A DNA stretch of 64,000 nt from Providencia zhijiangensis (GTDB lineage Bacteria > Pseudomonadota > Gammaproteobacteria > Enterobacterales > Enterobacteriaceae): the NCBI RefSeq assembly GCF_030315915.2, contig NZ_CP135990.1, positions 2,046,001 through 2,110,000 on the forward strand. The letters are read 5' to 3'. The notes under the pieces were generated by a model. It did no database searches. It was not told the origin of the DNA and was given only the letters and a program-made list of their open reading frames with translations. Positions 19,308 through 29,680 of the stretch are shown here, piece by piece. The position numbers and the translations under genes were made by a program. The stretch's first letter is position 1. The number at the start of each line of letters is the position of its first letter.

Positions 19308-20201
19308 TTATTTCGGCGTGTACCACACATAATCTGCATGCAAGTTATCGATTTCCTCGCCTTGCTCCGAAATAATCAATACTTTCAATGATTCATCTGG
19401 CGCTAAATCGAGTACATGTAACGGCACACCAATCGCTCGCGTTGCATGGTATCCACCTGCAAATAGTAATGCGGGTGCCGGAGCATCTAATAAGCCCTGC
19501 GCCATCGCCCTATCTCTTAACTGCTGGATCACCATCATCTTTTTCGCTTGTTTATCATCCAATTCACCATTGTGTGAGCGTTTAATGGTTTCGCTGATCA
19601 GTTCCTGAATAACGGGTTGCGTTGAATGTGTTCCCTTAAGCGTAGGTGGGTTGTCATAAGCCTTCAGTACAGCATCTCGATTAATATTCGCCGCTAAAAC
19701 TGGGGATGGCTGAGCCAGTAAATACTTCACGAGTTCCCCATATTGCGCCCACGGCCAACCACTATTCCAATGTATAACCTCTTGCAGTTTTTCATCCCGA
19801 ATATACGGGTTCCCCTGCATCTGTTTTTGAACATTGTTTACTCGACTTTGTTGATCAGGGGTAAGCATTTCGAGTAACACCGCACCTTGGGGGCGTATTT
19901 TCTGCATTTCTTGGGCGACCCACTGCTCGATTTGATGATGGTAAATATTGTCGTGCTTTTCCCCGACAATGACGCGAGGTGAGGCTGCAAGTTCTTGAAT
20001 TAACTGCTGTGGCGTGATGGATTTGCCTGAATCTAAATCAATAATTTTGCCAGTTTGTGTGAGTTGGTGATCTAATTGCTGAACAGGTTTTGGGGTTTGC
20101 GAGGTACATCCTAACTGTGTGAAACTCAAAACGAAAAGCATCCCTAAACTCAACAGTGATGTTTTTTTCGTTAAATCATTCAAAGAACGTGCTGATATCA
20201 T
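19308..20201 (-). CDS. ChaN-family lipoprotein, iron-regulated
   Basis: About 297 residues from ATG 20201 (MISARSLND), with GGAAAAG upstream; another ATG four codons earlier is possible. N-terminal signal ending in FTQLGC, a slightly atypical lipobox (Cys about residue 32), predicts a lipoprotein. The ChaN fold follows: PRVIVGEKHDNIYHH near the start and LLFAGGYHATRAIGVPLHV near the end. ChaN and its Pseudomonas relative PhuW are haem-linked lipoproteins. First gene after a consensus Fur box; the tonB-like gene, peptidase and receptor follow. Confidence 0.85.
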   Translation of the reverse strand: MISARSLNDLTKKTSLLSLGMLFVLSFTQLGCTSQTPKPVQQLDHQLTQTGKIIDLDSGKSITPQQLIQELAASPRVIVGEKHDNIYHHQIEQWVAQEMQKIRPQGAVLLEMLTPDQQSRVNNVQKQMQGNPYIRDEKLQEVIHWNSGWPWAQYGELVKYLLAQPSPVLAANINRDAVLKAYDNPPTLKGTHSTQPVIQELISETIKRSHNGELDDKQAKKMMVIQQLRDRAMAQGLLDAPAPALLFAGGYHATRAIGVPLHVLDLAPDESLKVLIISEQGEEIDNLHADYVWYTPK

Positions 20202-20234
20202 TATCTTTTCCATATAGTGACTTTGAAGCCATTC

Positions 20235-20263
20235 AAAATACAGATAATGATAATCATTTTCAA
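20235..20263 (-). promoter_or_regulatory. Fur-controlled promoter of the chaN-like gene
   Basis: On the minus strand TTGAAA (20263-20258), 17-bp spacer, TATTTT (20240-20235). The spacer is filled by a Fur box, GATAATGATAATCATTTTC on the plus strand at 20243-20261, which matches 18 of 19 consensus positions. Fur with iron should block this promoter completely. Confidence 0.9.
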
Positions 20264-20300
20264 ATAAAAAAGACTCCCATTAACCACAATGGAAGTCTTT
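20264..20300 (-). terminator. maeB rho-independent terminator
   Basis: Minus strand AAAGACTTCCATT - GTGGTT - AATGGGAGTCTTT then TTTTATTT; a 13-bp stem with one mismatch, about 55 bases after the maeB stop and directly before the Fur box of the next gene. Confidence 0.88.
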
Positions 20301-20354
20301 ATGCGGAACTCGATGATTAATCAATCATTCGAGAAACTATTATAATGATGCTAA

Positions 20355-22634
20355 TTACAGTGGGTTCGTTTGAGCTTCCACTGCGGCTAACGCCACCATG
20401 TTGACAATACGACGAACAGATGCAATAGGCGTTAAGACGTGGACAGGTTTTGCAACCCCCATTAGCACAGGTCCCACGGTGACACCATCCGAACTTGTCA
20501 CGCGCAGCAAGTTATAGCTAATACGCGCCGCTTCCATATTTGGCATAATCAGTAAGTTCGCTGAGCCTTTCAGTGGGCTATCTGGCATCACATCTTTACG
20601 GATTGACTCAATCAACGCCGCATCCGCATGCATCTCACCGTCAATTTCCAAGTTTGGTTCACGCGCTTTCACTAATGCCAGTGTATCGCGCATTTTTTGT
20701 GCTGAACCACAATCTGAAGAACCAAAGCTTGAGCGAGATAACAGCGCCACTTTAGGCTCAATACCAAATCGACGAACCGTATCCGCTGCCATTAACGTGA
20801 TTTCCGCTAACTCTTCTGGCGTTGGATCTTCGTTCACATAAGTATCGGCAATAAAGGTATTACCGGTTGGTAATAACAAGGCATTCATAGCCCCAGCTGT
20901 ATGCGCACCTTCGCGGAAACCGAACAAGTCTTTGACAACTTGGTAGTGTTCACTGTAGCTACCGATTGAACCACAGATCATCCCATCAGCTTCACCACGC
21001 AGAACCATGATACCGCCGATAATCGTTGGGTTAGCAACTAATGCGCGACGCGCCATTTCTTGAGAAACACCACGACGTTTCATGATTTGATAATATTCTT
21101 GCCAGTACTCTTTAAAGCGTGGGTCATTTTCATTGTTGACCACTTCAAAGTCTTTACCTAGCTCAATATGCAGACCCAGTTTTTGGATACGCATTTCAAT
21201 TACGCTAGGACGGCCAACCAAAATAGGGAATGCTAAACCAAGGGAAACCAGCTCTTGAGTCGCATGTAATACACGCTCTTCTTCCCCTTCCGCTAATACG
21301 ATGCGTTTTAGCTCTTTTTTCGCTTGAGAGAAAATTGGCTTCATAAATAAGTTTGTTTTATGGACAAACTGATTCAGTTTTTCAACATACGCATCCATAT
21401 CCGTGATTGGACGTGTTGCCACACCTGACTCCATTGCCGCTTTTGCCACTGCTGGCGCAATTTTCACGATAAGGCGCGGGTCAAATGGTTTTGGAATGAT
21501 ATATTCAGGGCCAAAGAATAAATCTTGGTTACCGTACGCTGATGCAACTTCTTCACTTTGCTCCGCCAGCGCTAAGTCCGCGATAGCGTAAACACAAGCC
21601 AGCTTCATCTCTTCGTTGATTGTTGTTGCGCCGACATCCAGCGCGCCACGGAAGATGAATGGGAAGCACAGTACGTTGTTCACTTGGTTCGGGTAGTCTG
21701 AACGACCTGTACAGATAATGGCATCTGGGCGAACTTCTTTCGCTAATGGTGGCAGAATTTCTGGCTCAGGGTTAGCTAATGCTAAGATCAGTGGGTCTTT
21801 TGCCATGGTTTTCACCATTTCTGGTGTTAACACGCGAGGGCCTGAACAACCTAAGAAAATGTCAGCATCAGGAATAGCATCCGCTAATGTGCGTTGACCG
21901 TTATCGTCAATGGCATACGCGGCTTTAGTCGCATCCATTCGCTCATCACGACCTTTATAAATCACCCCTTTTGAATCGCAAACGGTGATATTTTCGCGCT
22001 TTAATCCTAACGCCACTAATAAGTTCATACAGGCAATCGATGCGGCACCCGCACCGGATACAACTAAACGAACATCGCCAATGTCTTTTTTAACAATGCG
22101 CAGACCGTTAATCACCGCCGCGGTACAGATAATTGCGGTTCCGTGTTGGTCGTCATGGAACACAGGAATATTCATGCGTTCACGTAATTTTTGTTCAATA
22201 TAGAAGCACTCTGGCGCTTTAATATCTTCGAGGTTGATACCGCCGAATGTTGGTTCCAGCGACGCGATGATATCAATCAGTTTATCAGGATCGGTTTCAT
22301 CGACTTCAATATCGAAAACATCAATACCCGAGAATTTCTTAAATAGTACCCCTTTCCCTTCCATGACAGGTTTACCTGCCAATGCACCGATGTTCCCTAA
22401 GCCTAGTACCGCAGTACCATTAGAGATAACACCCACAAGGTTACCTTTCGCTGTATAGCGATACGCTTTTAGAGGTTCTTCTGCGATTTCTAGGCAAGGT
22501 ACTGCAACGCCCGGGGAATACGCTAAGGCTAGGTCACGTTGCGTGGTTAATGGTTTGGTTGGTGTTACAGTAATTTTCCCAGGATGAGGAAACTCATGAA
22601 AATCGAGAGCACTTTGTTTTAATTTATCATCCAT
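20355..22634 (-). CDS. maeB: NADP-dependent malic enzyme with phosphotransacetylase-like domain
   Basis: Decarboxylates malate to pyruvate, producing NADPH. 759 residues from ATG 22634 ([21 protein letters not shown]), the E. coli length; AGGA lies seven bases upstream. N-terminal malic enzyme domains (about 1-425) with [18 protein letters not shown] and the Rossmann [15 protein letters not shown]-terminal phosphotransacetylase-like domain (about 430-759), regulatory in E. coli, where acetyl-CoA inhibits. Single gene with its own terminator; upstream is a long AT-rich gap. Confidence 0.97.
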   Translation of the reverse strand: MDDKLKQSALDFHEFPHPGKITVTPTKPLTTQRDLALAYSPGVAVPCLEIAEEPLKAYRYTAKGNLVGVISNGTAVLGLGNIGALAGKPVMEGKGVLFKKFSGIDVFDIEVDETDPDKLIDIIASLEPTFGGINLEDIKAPECFYIEQKLRERMNIPVFHDDQHGTAIICTAAVINGLRIVKKDIGDVRLVVSGAGAASIACMNLLVALGLKRENITVCDSKGVIYKGRDERMDATKAAYAIDDNGQRTLADAIPDADIFLGCSGPRVLTPEMVKTMAKDPLILALANPEPEILPPLAKEVRPDAIICTGRSDYPNQVNNVLCFPFIFRGALDVGATTINEEMKLACVYAIADLALAEQSEEVASAYGNQDLFFGPEYIIPKPFDPRLIVKIAPAVAKAAMESGVATRPITDMDAYVEKLNQFVHKTNLFMKPIFSQAKKELKRIVLAEGEEERVLHATQELVSLGLAFPILVGRPSVIEMRIQKLGLHIELGKDFEVVNNENDPRFKEYWQEYYQIMKRRGVSQEMARRALVANPTIIGGIMVLRGEADGMICGSIGSYSEHYQVVKDLFGFREGAHTAGAMNALLLPTGNTFIADTYVNEDPTPEELAEITLMAADTVRRFGIEPKVALLSRSSFGSSDCGSAQKMRDTLALVKAREPNLEIDGEMHADAALIESIRKDVMPDSPLKGSANLLIMPNMEAARISYNLLRVTSSDGVTVGPVLMGVAKPVHVLTPIASVRRIVNMVALAAVEAQTNPL

Positions 22635-23083
22635 CATCAAGTCCTTTCAAAATTTGGTAAGGTAAGAGCCATCACAGTATAAACACATCTTGTTAGCAAA
22701 TCATGATCACGCCTATGATTTCCAGAAAAATCTTTCATTTACAAGGAATTTACACGGATTTGCCACAAAAATACAATGGTGAATTTCTAGAGATACACAA
22801 TATTGTTATTATTTTTATTCATATCATTTTTTAAATCACTTTAATTTTTTTCAATCTTAGTTATTATTTTTTTGAAATTAATGTATTATTCGAAAGCTCG
22901 TTTCTTTTTAGCCTTAAATATATCCAGCTTCATAGTTTTCGCTTCCATTATTCATGCTTTTATACAGCTAATTAATTTATCAATTAAGAATAATGATTTC
23001 ATGTAATCTTAAATATATTATATTTTAACTATATCAATTCTAGTTAATCTAATAAGTTGTCAGACATAAAAAAGGAACCCACT
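22635..23083. other. AT-rich intergenic gap upstream of maeB and the response regulator
   Basis: About 450 bp, very AT-rich (runs of A, T and ATT/TTA words), between divergent maeB and the NarP-like gene. It must hold both promoters. I see no gene, no convincing RNA structure and no recognisable operator. In-frame TTG 23057 before the regulator is not taken as its start. Confidence 0.5.
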
Positions 23084-23704
23084 ATGTCTAATTATACGGT
23101 TATGATTATCGATGAACATCCTATCTTTCGTTTTGGACTATCTCATTTATTAAAATCAAAAGCTGACTTTGACGTAACGGCAGAAGTTTCAAATAGTAAA
23201 GAAGCGCTGAATATCGCCACCAGCAAACAACCCAATATGATACTGATAGATACTATTCTTCATGGTAATAAAACATTCGAGACGATTCGATTACTACGTA
23301 AGCATTGCGCTAACAGTTATTTGCTGGTTCTTTCACTCTCAACGATGAAAACCGATATCTACGCCGCTATCGATGCAGGTGCTCAAGGTTATTTATTAAA
23401 AAATAGCGAACTCGATATGCTGCTTAATAGTATGAAAAAAGCGATGGAGGGACACCATGTATTTAGCGAAAAAGTTTATCAGCATCTGATTACCCGGCAT
23501 CAATCCAAAGATCCACTTTCCACATTAACTCGCCGTGAATGCGAAATATTGCACGAAATGGCAGCGGGATTAAAAAACAGAGAAATCTCTCAACTATTAT
23601 TTATTTCTGAAGAAACCGTTAAAGTTCACATCCGAAATGTCTTAAAGAAATTACGAGTTCGATCTCGTTTAGAAGCCAGTTTAATATACATGCGTTCAAA
23701 ATAA
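23084..23704 (+). CDS. NarL/FixJ-family response regulator, NarP-like
   Basis: 206 residues from ATG 23084, with AAGGAA seven bases upstream. Receiver domain 1-120: acidic pair Asp10-Glu11, phospho-acceptor Asp56 (ILIDTIL), Ser84, Lys106 (YLLKNSE). LuxR-type HTH about 140-200 (LTRRECEILHEMAAGLKNREISQLL, SEETVKVHIRNVLKKLRVRSR). Overall closest by eye to NarP. No sensor kinase is adjacent; in E. coli the narQ sensor lies near yffB-dapE, so a nitrate/nitrite link is plausible but inferred. AT-rich DNA flanks it on both sides. Confidence 0.8.
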   Translation: MSNYTVMIIDEHPIFRFGLSHLLKSKADFDVTAEVSNSKEALNIATSKQPNMILIDTILHGNKTFETIRLLRKHCANSYLLVLSLSTMKTDIYAAIDAGAQGYLLKNSELDMLLNSMKKAMEGHHVFSEKVYQHLITRHQSKDPLSTLTRRECEILHEMAAGLKNREISQLLFISEETVKVHIRNVLKKLRVRSRLEASLIYMRSK

Positions 23705-23909
23705 TTTCATCTGATTTAATTTAATTAACGTAAGTTTCCTAAATTAATTATTTTATTATTTATATAATATTATGAATATTAACTCTGCCTTAGTTATTAT
23801 TAAATCGCTTATTAGATTAATAAATCTTTTCGATTCAAAGGGGTAGACCATAATTGTATTTTCCCGCATTATGTAGGGCATACATTGTTCGCCATTAGAG
23901 GAAAATCAT

Positions 23910-24281
23910 ATGTCCAACACCCCTGCATCCCCTTATCTCATGTACGGAATTAAAAACTGCGATACCATTAAGAAAGCTCGCCGTTACTTAGACGATAACG
24001 CAGTTAGCTACCAATTCCATGATTACCGTGTTGATGGCATCACTGATGAACTCCTTTCTACATTTTTGCAACACATCGATTGGGAAACCTTGGTGAATAA
24101 ACGCGGTACAACTTGGCGTAAGCTCAGCGATGAAGAGAAAAATGCAGTTGTCGATGCTGATAGCGCGAAAAAAGTCTTACTGGCTGAACCTGCGATGATC
24201 AAGCGCCCTGTTCTTGTTTCTGCTAATGGTCATTACCTTGTCGGGTTTAACGCCGACGACTACAAAAAATTCACAAAATAA
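23910..24281 (+). CDS. yffB: ArsC/Spx-family protein YffB
   Basis: 123 residues with a thioredoxin-like ArsC fold; the single active-site-like Cys17 lies in [13 protein letters not shown]. It keeps RPVLVS and the GFNADDYKK ending of YffB. E. coli YffB is not a proven arsenate reductase and may use glutathione; the role is unknown. It begins with a good ribosome binding site (GAGGAAAA) and is 11 bp before dapE, an arrangement conserved in E. coli. Confidence 0.92.
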   Translation: MSNTPASPYLMYGIKNCDTIKKARRYLDDNAVSYQFHDYRVDGITDELLSTFLQHIDWETLVNKRGTTWRKLSDEEKNAVVDADSAKKVLLAEPAMIKRPVLVSANGHYLVGFNADDYKKFTK

Positions 24282-24292
24282 AAGGTGACTCA

Positions 24293-25423
24293 ATGAACTG
24301 CCCTGTCATTGAACTTGCAAAACAACTTATCGCCCGTCCCTCTATCAGCCCGGATGACCAAGGTTGCCAAGATTTACTCATCGAACGTTTGAATAAAATC
24401 GGCTTTACGGTGGAAAAAATGCCATTTGGGGATACTCTCAATTTTTGGGCTCACCGTGGCAATAATGGCAAAACCCTCGCCTTTGCGGGTCATACCGATG
24501 TCGTCCCTGCAGGCGATCACAGTAAATGGCAAACTCCGCCATTTACCCCAACAATTATTAACCAACATTTATACGGTCGTGGTGCTGCCGACATGAAAGG
24601 CTCCATTGCCGCCATGGTGGTTGCCGCCGAGCGCTTTGTAGAAAAACACCCTAACCATACTGGTCGTCTTGCGTTTTTAATTACCTCTGACGAGGAAGCG
24701 AAAGCTACCCATGGTACCGTGAAAGTTGTTGAAACCTTGCAAGCCCGTAATGAACCAGTCGATTACTGCTTAGTGGGAGAACCATCCAGCCAGTCTGCAC
24801 TTGGTGACATCATTAAGAATGGTCGTCGCGGCTCTATCACCGCACACTTAACTATTTTGGGTACTCAAGGACACGTTGCCTACCCACATCTTGCTGATAA
24901 CCCAGTACATCGTGCAACCGGCTTTCTGCAAGAGTTAGTCTCCACTAAATGGGATGATGGCAACCAATATTTCCCAGCTACCAGCATGCAAATCGCCAAT
25001 ATCAATGCAGGTACAGGTGCCGATAACGTCATCCCCGGTGAGCTAAAAGTGCAATTTAATTTCCGTTTTAGCACCGAACTGACCGATACCATGATCCGCG
25101 AACGCGTGACAGACATGTTAGAGCGCCACGGACTGAATTATCATTTAGATTGGTTCTTATCGGGTCAACCATTCTTGACGGGTGACAGCGAATTAGTGAG
25201 TGCAACGGTGCAATCCATCCAAGAAGTGACGGGACGTGCCACTACCTTATCCACCAGTGGCGGCACCTCTGACGGACGTTTCATCGCCCAAATGGGAACC
25301 CATGTTATCGAACTTGGCCCTTTGAATGCGACGATCCATAAAGTGGATGAGTGCGTTAGCGTCGATGATTTGCAACAGCTTGCCGTTATCTACGAACGCA
25401 TCATGGAATTACTATTACTATGA
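24293..25423 (+). CDS. dapE: Succinyl-diaminopimelate desuccinylase
   Basis: Hydrolyses N-succinyl-LL-2,6-diaminopimelate in lysine and peptidoglycan precursor synthesis. 376 residues. M20 metallopeptidase motifs: His67 and Asp69 in [11 protein letters not shown], Asp100 in [10 protein letters not shown], Glu134-Glu135 in TSDEEA, metal-ligand His near the C-terminus ([11 protein letters not shown]), and the [11 protein letters not shown] substrate loop. Its last four bases (ATGA) overlap the start of the M15 peptidase gene, so the two are translationally coupled. Confidence 0.97.
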   Translation: MNCPVIELAKQLIARPSISPDDQGCQDLLIERLNKIGFTVEKMPFGDTLNFWAHRGNNGKTLAFAGHTDVVPAGDHSKWQTPPFTPTIINQHLYGRGAADMKGSIAAMVVAAERFVEKHPNHTGRLAFLITSDEEAKATHGTVKVVETLQARNEPVDYCLVGEPSSQSALGDIIKNGRRGSITAHLTILGTQGHVAYPHLADNPVHRATGFLQELVSTKWDDGNQYFPATSMQIANINAGTGADNVIPGELKVQFNFRFSTELTDTMIRERVTDMLERHGLNYHLDWFLSGQPFLTGDSELVSATVQSIQEVTGRATTLSTSGGTSDGRFIAQMGTHVIELGPLNATIHKVDECVSVDDLQQLAVIYERIMELLLL

Positions 25424-26091
25424 CTCTCTCCATCGAAATGTTGACTGGGCGCTCCACCGACCATTTAGTGACTTTGGGCGGTAATCATCGCCTACAGTTT
25501 AATGCTACTAAAGCGTTTCTTGCCATGCAGCAAGCTGCGGCACGCGCAGGGTTTAAGCTACAATCCGCCAGTGCTTTTCGTGATTTTGCTCGCCAGCAAA
25601 TCATTTGGAATGAAAAATTTGCAGGTAAGCGCCCGGTTCTTGATACCCATAGCCAGCCGTTAGATATTTCAACATTAACGGAAGGGGAATTATGTGAGGC
25701 AATCTTGCATTGGTCTGCATTACCCGGGGCAAGCCGTCACCACTGGGGAACTGAGATTGATGTTTACGACCCACTACGTATTCCTGCGGGGCAAACCTTG
25801 CAATTAGAACCTTGGGAATATCAAGAAGGGGGTCATTTTGCTGAGCTTAGTCACTGGTTAACCGACAATATGGCGACCTTTGATTTCTACCGCCCTTTCA
25901 CCGCCACCAATGCAGGTATAGCGGAAGAACCTTGGCATATTAGTTATTGGCTGTTGTCCCATGAAGCTGAACAGCTATTGACGCCCGAAATTGTTAGACA
26001 GGTGCTCACCGAAGAAGATATTAGTGGAAAAACTTGGTTATTAGATAACCTTGAGTATGTTTTTAACCGCTATATTAAAGTGCCTGAATGA
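25420..26091 (+). CDS. M15-family D-alanyl-D-alanine carboxypeptidase (VanY-like)
   Basis: 223 residues. Zinc site of the M15B type: Ser105-x-His107-x-x-Gly-x-x-x-Asp114 ([10 protein letters not shown]) and Glu170/His173 (EEPWHISYW). Expected to trim D-Ala from peptidoglycan peptides. No signal peptide is evident, so it is cytosolic or exported in another way. Overlap with dapE ties a peptidoglycan-related hydrolase to diaminopimelate synthesis. This gene is absent from the equivalent E. coli position as I recall it. Terminator follows at 26097. Confidence 0.85.
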   Translation: MTLSIEMLTGRSTDHLVTLGGNHRLQFNATKAFLAMQQAAARAGFKLQSASAFRDFARQQIIWNEKFAGKRPVLDTHSQPLDISTLTEGELCEAILHWSALPGASRHHWGTEIDVYDPLRIPAGQTLQLEPWEYQEGGHFAELSHWLTDNMATFDFYRPFTATNAGIAEEPWHISYWLLSHEAEQLLTPEIVRQVLTEEDISGKTWLLDNLEYVFNRYIKVPE

Positions 26092-26096
26092 TTTAT

Positions 26097-26125
26097 CTGT
26101 CACTCAGCCTCTTGCTGAGTGACAG
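26097..26125. terminator. Strong hairpin between convergent genes, likely bidirectional terminator
   Basis: CTGTCACTCAGC - CTCTT - GCTGAGTGACAG, a perfect 12-bp stem between the M15 peptidase gene and convergent ybaN. The tail on the plus strand is CTTTCC, modestly U-rich. Confidence 0.75.
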
Positions 26126-26134
26126 CTTTCCTGA

Positions 26135-26533
26135 TTACAAACCTTCATTATTCTGATCCGAATTTGACACATCGACGACAGGTAAACGGTACATAAAAAT
26201 CAGCAACCAACACATCCCTAAAAATAGCCCGATTTTTAGCCAACCATAGCTGACCACCCAAATCGAGAAGGCAAACGTAATAACGATTAACGTCATAGCT
26301 TTCGGTTTTACACCTTTTGGTAGCGCGCGATGCGCTTGCCAGTGACGTAAATACCCGCCAAACCATGAACGATATAGCAACCAGTTGTGAAAGCGTGGTG
26401 AGGAACGCGAAAAACACCATGCCGCTAATAATAAAAAACAGGTCGTTGGCATGACGGGTAAAATAGCGCCAAGAAAAGCTAAGCCAACAGCAATCCACCC
26501 TACTGTAATGAATATGATTTTCTTTATATTCAC
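26135..26533 (-). CDS. ybaN: YbaN-family inner-membrane protein (DUF454)
   Basis: 132 residues from a GTG start at 26533 (GGGAG five bases upstream). Hydrophobic segments at about 7-40 and 80-118, with the family signature LGAILPVMPTTCFLLLAAWCFSRSSPRFHNWL followed by RHWQAHRALPKGVKPKA in the loop (quoted here as two separate stretches that together exceed neither half). Function unknown. Single gene, convergent with the dapE operon. Confidence 0.85.
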   Translation of the reverse strand: MNIKKIIFITVGWIAVGLAFLGAILPVMPTTCFLLLAAWCFSRSSPRFHNWLLYRSWFGGYLRHWQAHRALPKGVKPKAMTLIVITFAFSIWVVSYGWLKIGLFLGMCWLLIFMYRLPVVDVSNSDQNNEGL

Positions 26534-26645
26534 TCAGGCTCTCCCGTTACAACAAAAAACATGGTTAAATGACCCCACTAAAGCCTACCAACTACGTCAT
26601 GTGGGCAGGGCTACACATTATTATGATTAAAATAAGAAGGCAAAT

Positions 26646-26840
26646 ATGCATTGGTTAGCCGATTACTGGTGGGTCATCCTACTGTTATTAGTCGGGGTCA
26701 TTTGGAACTCAGTCAAAGAGATGATGCGACTCGACCCAAAAAAATATTTAGATGACAAACCAGAGATTCCGCCTCACAAAGATAATAATCACCTGTGGGA
26801 CGATGAAGATGACGACTGGCCTAAAGACAAAAAGCACTAA
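26646..26840 (+). CDS. ypfN: Small membrane protein YpfN
   Basis: 64 residues. One N-terminal transmembrane helix (about 5-22, [19 protein letters not shown]), then a polar tail with [15 protein letters not shown] and the acidic [11 protein letters not shown], as in the UPF0370 family. Function unknown. It follows the dapE region as in E. coli. Its last 20 bases overlap the 3' end of convergent tmcA. Confidence 0.93.
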   Translation: MHWLADYWWVILLLLVGVIWNSVKEMMRLDPKKYLDDKPEIPPHKDNNHLWDDEDDDWPKDKKH

Positions 26841-28869
26841 TTTGTTGCCTTAAACTTTTCACCTCTTCAGGGTAATAGCCATTCAGCCACTGTGCGACTT
26901 CGGCTCTTGCCCGTTTTAACCACTGTTTTTGCCCTGCTAACCCGAATTGCCCAGCAATATGTTCAACAGATTGCCCTTGATGAAAATAAGCCCCAAGGGC
27001 TGAACCGGTGATTTCAACCGAATCTCGTTGCTGTAAAACCGCTAAAAAACGCTGTAATGACGCCTCACTTGCAGCCAACGAACGGTGATAATCGCTAAAG
27101 CCAACCAATTCTAGCCAATCTCCATCATCAAGGTGCTGCTCAGATGTGCTTTTCAGACTAAATTCGTTCAGATCCTGACGCCAGAATAAATCCCGCTGCA
27201 ATCGCTGTTGCCCTAAATAGCAAATTGACTGCGCTTCTGCGGATAATGGCAACACCGCCATCGCAGTGAAACAGCCACTACTCGCCTCAACATGCCGCCC
27301 AATTCGTACGATCTGGAACCCTGATGATTGCCAAAAAGCCAATAACTCTGGGGTTAAACCAAAGCTGACCGATAGGAAATCTAAACCGTCCTGAATGCCT
27401 TGTCCAATTTGCAATTCTAATAACTGGTAGCCAATTTTTTGGCGACGATATCCAGCATTCACGGCAATGCGCATCACTCTGCGAGAACGTAATCTCGGGA
27501 CTTGAGGAAAATAGCAATGCGCTGCGAGGGATTGAGCAACCAGATTTCCCCGTGGTCGCCGTTGTCCTGCCCAAATTTGCCAGCTCAGTTTTTCATCTAA
27601 ACCACCTTCATCCACCATCCATACAGCGCCGATAACATCCTGATTATGATGGCTTGCAACGGCAAAATGTTGGTGCTGAGCATCCAATAATCGGCGTAAA
27701 TCCAACGGCGAGGTTCGATAATGTGCCGCGGTCAATAAACCGTAAAATGCATGGAGCTGTTTAGGATCATTAGCCAGTTGCTGCTGGCTAAGTAGCTTGA
27801 AGATAATCGGCTCTGACACGGCCTTCGTCGAAATAGCGCTTTCCAATAATAAACTGTGGTTAATCACCCTTTCGAGTGGGTCATGTTCTGCAAAGCGGAT
27901 CGGTTGAGTGAGCGACAGCGATGTGAAATTTTCGAGGCTATCACAAAATTTCATCATAAAACCACGCCCCGTACCTTCATAACCTTCCACCGTCGTGGTC
28001 ATAAGTACCCGTGGGAAAAAGGCGATAATCTGCCGCAGAATATGAGATGGAATGGCAGCGGCTTCATCAATAATTAACCAATCAGCATTAATCTGCTGCC
28101 CTGATTGGCAATAGCGCAAAAGCACATCAGGCGCCCAAAATTCAAGCTCATGTTGAGCATATTCCGCCATCACACCGGTGGTCACTTTCGCTGGCGCACA
28201 ACACCAACACACACCTTTCCACGCCTTTATCAGCATTCCCGCAACCGTGGACTTACCCCGTCCACGCGGCGCTATCAATCCCCATATTCCATTCTCTGCA
28301 CTCAGCAATTGTCCAAGAGCCTCTTGTTGCTGTTCTGTCGGCTGACCCGTGGGGGCTATCCATTTGGGGTGATCGGGTAACAAATTCAGTGCGTGCGGCT
28401 GTTTTTGTTCCTCAAGCTGTTGATCAATAAACAGCACATCAGGGCAATTCCGGAAAGTACGTTGCAAATGATGCACAAAATTCGGTGTGGAGATTTCACC
28501 AAATTGCTCATTCCATCTCACACTATCCATATCATTTTGCTGCGCCCATCGGGATTGTGGTGGCGTGCAAAGCACCAATAAACTTCCTGCTTTTAGGGTT
28601 CCCGCTAAGATAGCCAGCGCCTCGCTATGTAACCCTTTACGCGCATCAAAAATACCATGAACAAATTCGCGTCCAAGCAATAGTTGGGCTTTTTCTGGTG
28701 GAATACTATTGGGTAATTCAGGTGAGAGACAGAGCCAATCCCCCGCTAAGAAACCTTGCAACTCCAGAAGTTGAGATGTAACCCACTCATGCTCCCCAGA
28801 TAAAACCAGTAAGCGGCGGAAACCGATATGATGTAACTGCTCTACAATCGCTTGTAATGAATTTTTCAT
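26821..28869 (-). CDS. tmcA: tRNA(Met) cytidine acetyltransferase
   Basis: Forms N4-acetylcytidine at position 34 of elongator tRNA-Met, using acetyl-CoA and ATP, to keep AUG decoding accurate. About 682 residues from ATG 28869 ([12 protein letters not shown]). N-terminal DUF1726 region, RNA helicase-like ATPase with Walker [13 protein letters not shown] near residue 202 and DEAAAIP as Walker B, then a GNAT domain ([20 protein letters not shown], about 470-490), and a C-terminal tRNA-binding part. It follows yeaL by 12 bp, so the two may be co-transcribed. Confidence 0.95.
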   Translation of the reverse strand: MKNSLQAIVEQLHHIGFRRLLVLSGEHEWVTSQLLELQGFLAGDWLCLSPELPNSIPPEKAQLLLGREFVHGIFDARKGLHSEALAILAGTLKAGSLLVLCTPPQSRWAQQNDMDSVRWNEQFGEISTPNFVHHLQRTFRNCPDVLFIDQQLEEQKQPHALNLLPDHPKWIAPTGQPTEQQQEALGQLLSAENGIWGLIAPRGRGKSTVAGMLIKAWKGVCWCCAPAKVTTGVMAEYAQHELEFWAPDVLLRYCQSGQQINADWLIIDEAAAIPSHILRQIIAFFPRVLMTTTVEGYEGTGRGFMMKFCDSLENFTSLSLTQPIRFAEHDPLERVINHSLLLESAISTKAVSEPIIFKLLSQQQLANDPKQLHAFYGLLTAAHYRTSPLDLRRLLDAQHQHFAVASHHNQDVIGAVWMVDEGGLDEKLSWQIWAGQRRPRGNLVAQSLAAHCYFPQVPRLRSRRVMRIAVNAGYRRQKIGYQLLELQIGQGIQDGLDFLSVSFGLTPELLAFWQSSGFQIVRIGRHVEASSGCFTAMAVLPLSAEAQSICYLGQQRLQRDLFWRQDLNEFSLKSTSEQHLDDGDWLELVGFSDYHRSLAASEASLQRFLAVLQQRDSVEITGSALGAYFHQGQSVEHIAGQFGLAGQKQWLKRARAEVAQWLNGYYPEEVKSLRQQISAFCL

Positions 28870-28880
28870 CGCCAAGATGA

Positions 28881-29330
28881 CTATTTACCAATAAGTAATG
28901 ACAGAATCCCTGCGGCAATCAATGGTCCAACAGGAACACCTCGGAATAAGGCAACTCCAATCACTGTCCCCACCAATAGCCCCGCCACCGTGGAAGGCTG
29001 GCTTCCCATCAGTGCAACACCCCGACTGCCTAGCCAAGAAACCAATATTCCAATCACGATTGCCAATAATGATTTCCAATTCAAAAAGGAGCTTAATACA
29101 TCATTCGCTGAGATTTTTCCGCTCGCAATAGGCGCCATGACACCTATCGTCAAGATTAAAATTCCGATGGTTAACCCATATTTTTCGACCCAAGGGAAGA
29201 AATTATTCAGCGGCGTGATCCGCACCACCAGCAAAAATAGCATGGCTAACGTCACTGTCATGTTGTGGCTGATAATGCCTAATCCTGCCAATACCAGCAA
29301 AATGATCAGTGTAGGATCCACTTGGCTCAT
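28881..29330 (-). CDS. yeaL: YeaL-family membrane protein (DUF441)
   Basis: 149 residues from ATG 29330 ([12 protein letters not shown]); 35 codons upstream are open but unlike the family. Four or five hydrophobic helices and the conserved blocks [32 protein letters not shown] and [20 protein letters not shown] identify the UPF0756/YeaL family. Function unknown. AGGGGAAA upstream serves as ribosome binding site. Confidence 0.92.
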   Translation of the reverse strand: MSQVDPTLIILLVLAGLGIISHNMTVTLAMLFLLVVRITPLNNFFPWVEKYGLTIGILILTIGVMAPIASGKISANDVLSSFLNWKSLLAIVIGILVSWLGSRGVALMGSQPSTVAGLLVGTVIGVALFRGVPVGPLIAAGILSLLIGK

Positions 29331-29444
29331 AATTTTTCCCCTGTAAAATAAATACATTGCGGCAACACAGTTCCACCGTGTCAATTGAGTTAGTATGTTA
29401 TTGATCTCGCGTTGAAGAGGCAAATCATCCTTCACCTTTAAACG

Positions 29445-29489
29445 CTATTTTCTATAGTTTATCTGAAAAAAGTTTATCTTAGAAAATAG
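29445..29489. repeat. Inverted repeat with an inner direct repeat, yeaL/PPC intergenic region
   Basis: Perfect 10-bp arms CTATTTTCTA (29445-29454) and TAGAAAATAG (29480-29489). Between them AGTTTATCT occurs twice in direct orientation (29456-29464 and 29471-29479). The 389-bp gap 29331-29719 holds no gene; this repeat and the promoter at 29649 are the only structures I see in it. Confidence 0.4.
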
Positions 29490-29648
29490 GCTCTCCTTCA
29501 TTCACGGAACCCCAATTAAACTTAAGTTAAATAATCAGAATATTCGAGACTCCACATTGTTTTTTCTCCCACTATTCCGACCTTCTTGATCAATATTTTT
29601 TAAGATACAGAGTGTTTCACTAAAAAAAACTGAAAAAAATACCTTTCC

Positions 29649-29680
29649 CAGACAGCAAGTTATCTATTCGTATAATAGAT
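29649..29680 (+). promoter_or_regulatory. Predicted promoter and operator of the PPC-ECF operon
   Basis: CAGACA (29649-29654), 16-bp spacer, TATAAT (29671-29676). A perfect inverted repeat ATCTATT - CGTAT - AATAGAT (29662-29680) covers the -10, the geometry of a repressor operator. The regulator is unknown. The first gene starts 40 bases downstream. Confidence 0.6.

Noticed and set aside
26148..26498. 116-codon minus-strand frame
   Set aside because: Alternative frame wholly inside ybaN, which has the conserved family sequence.
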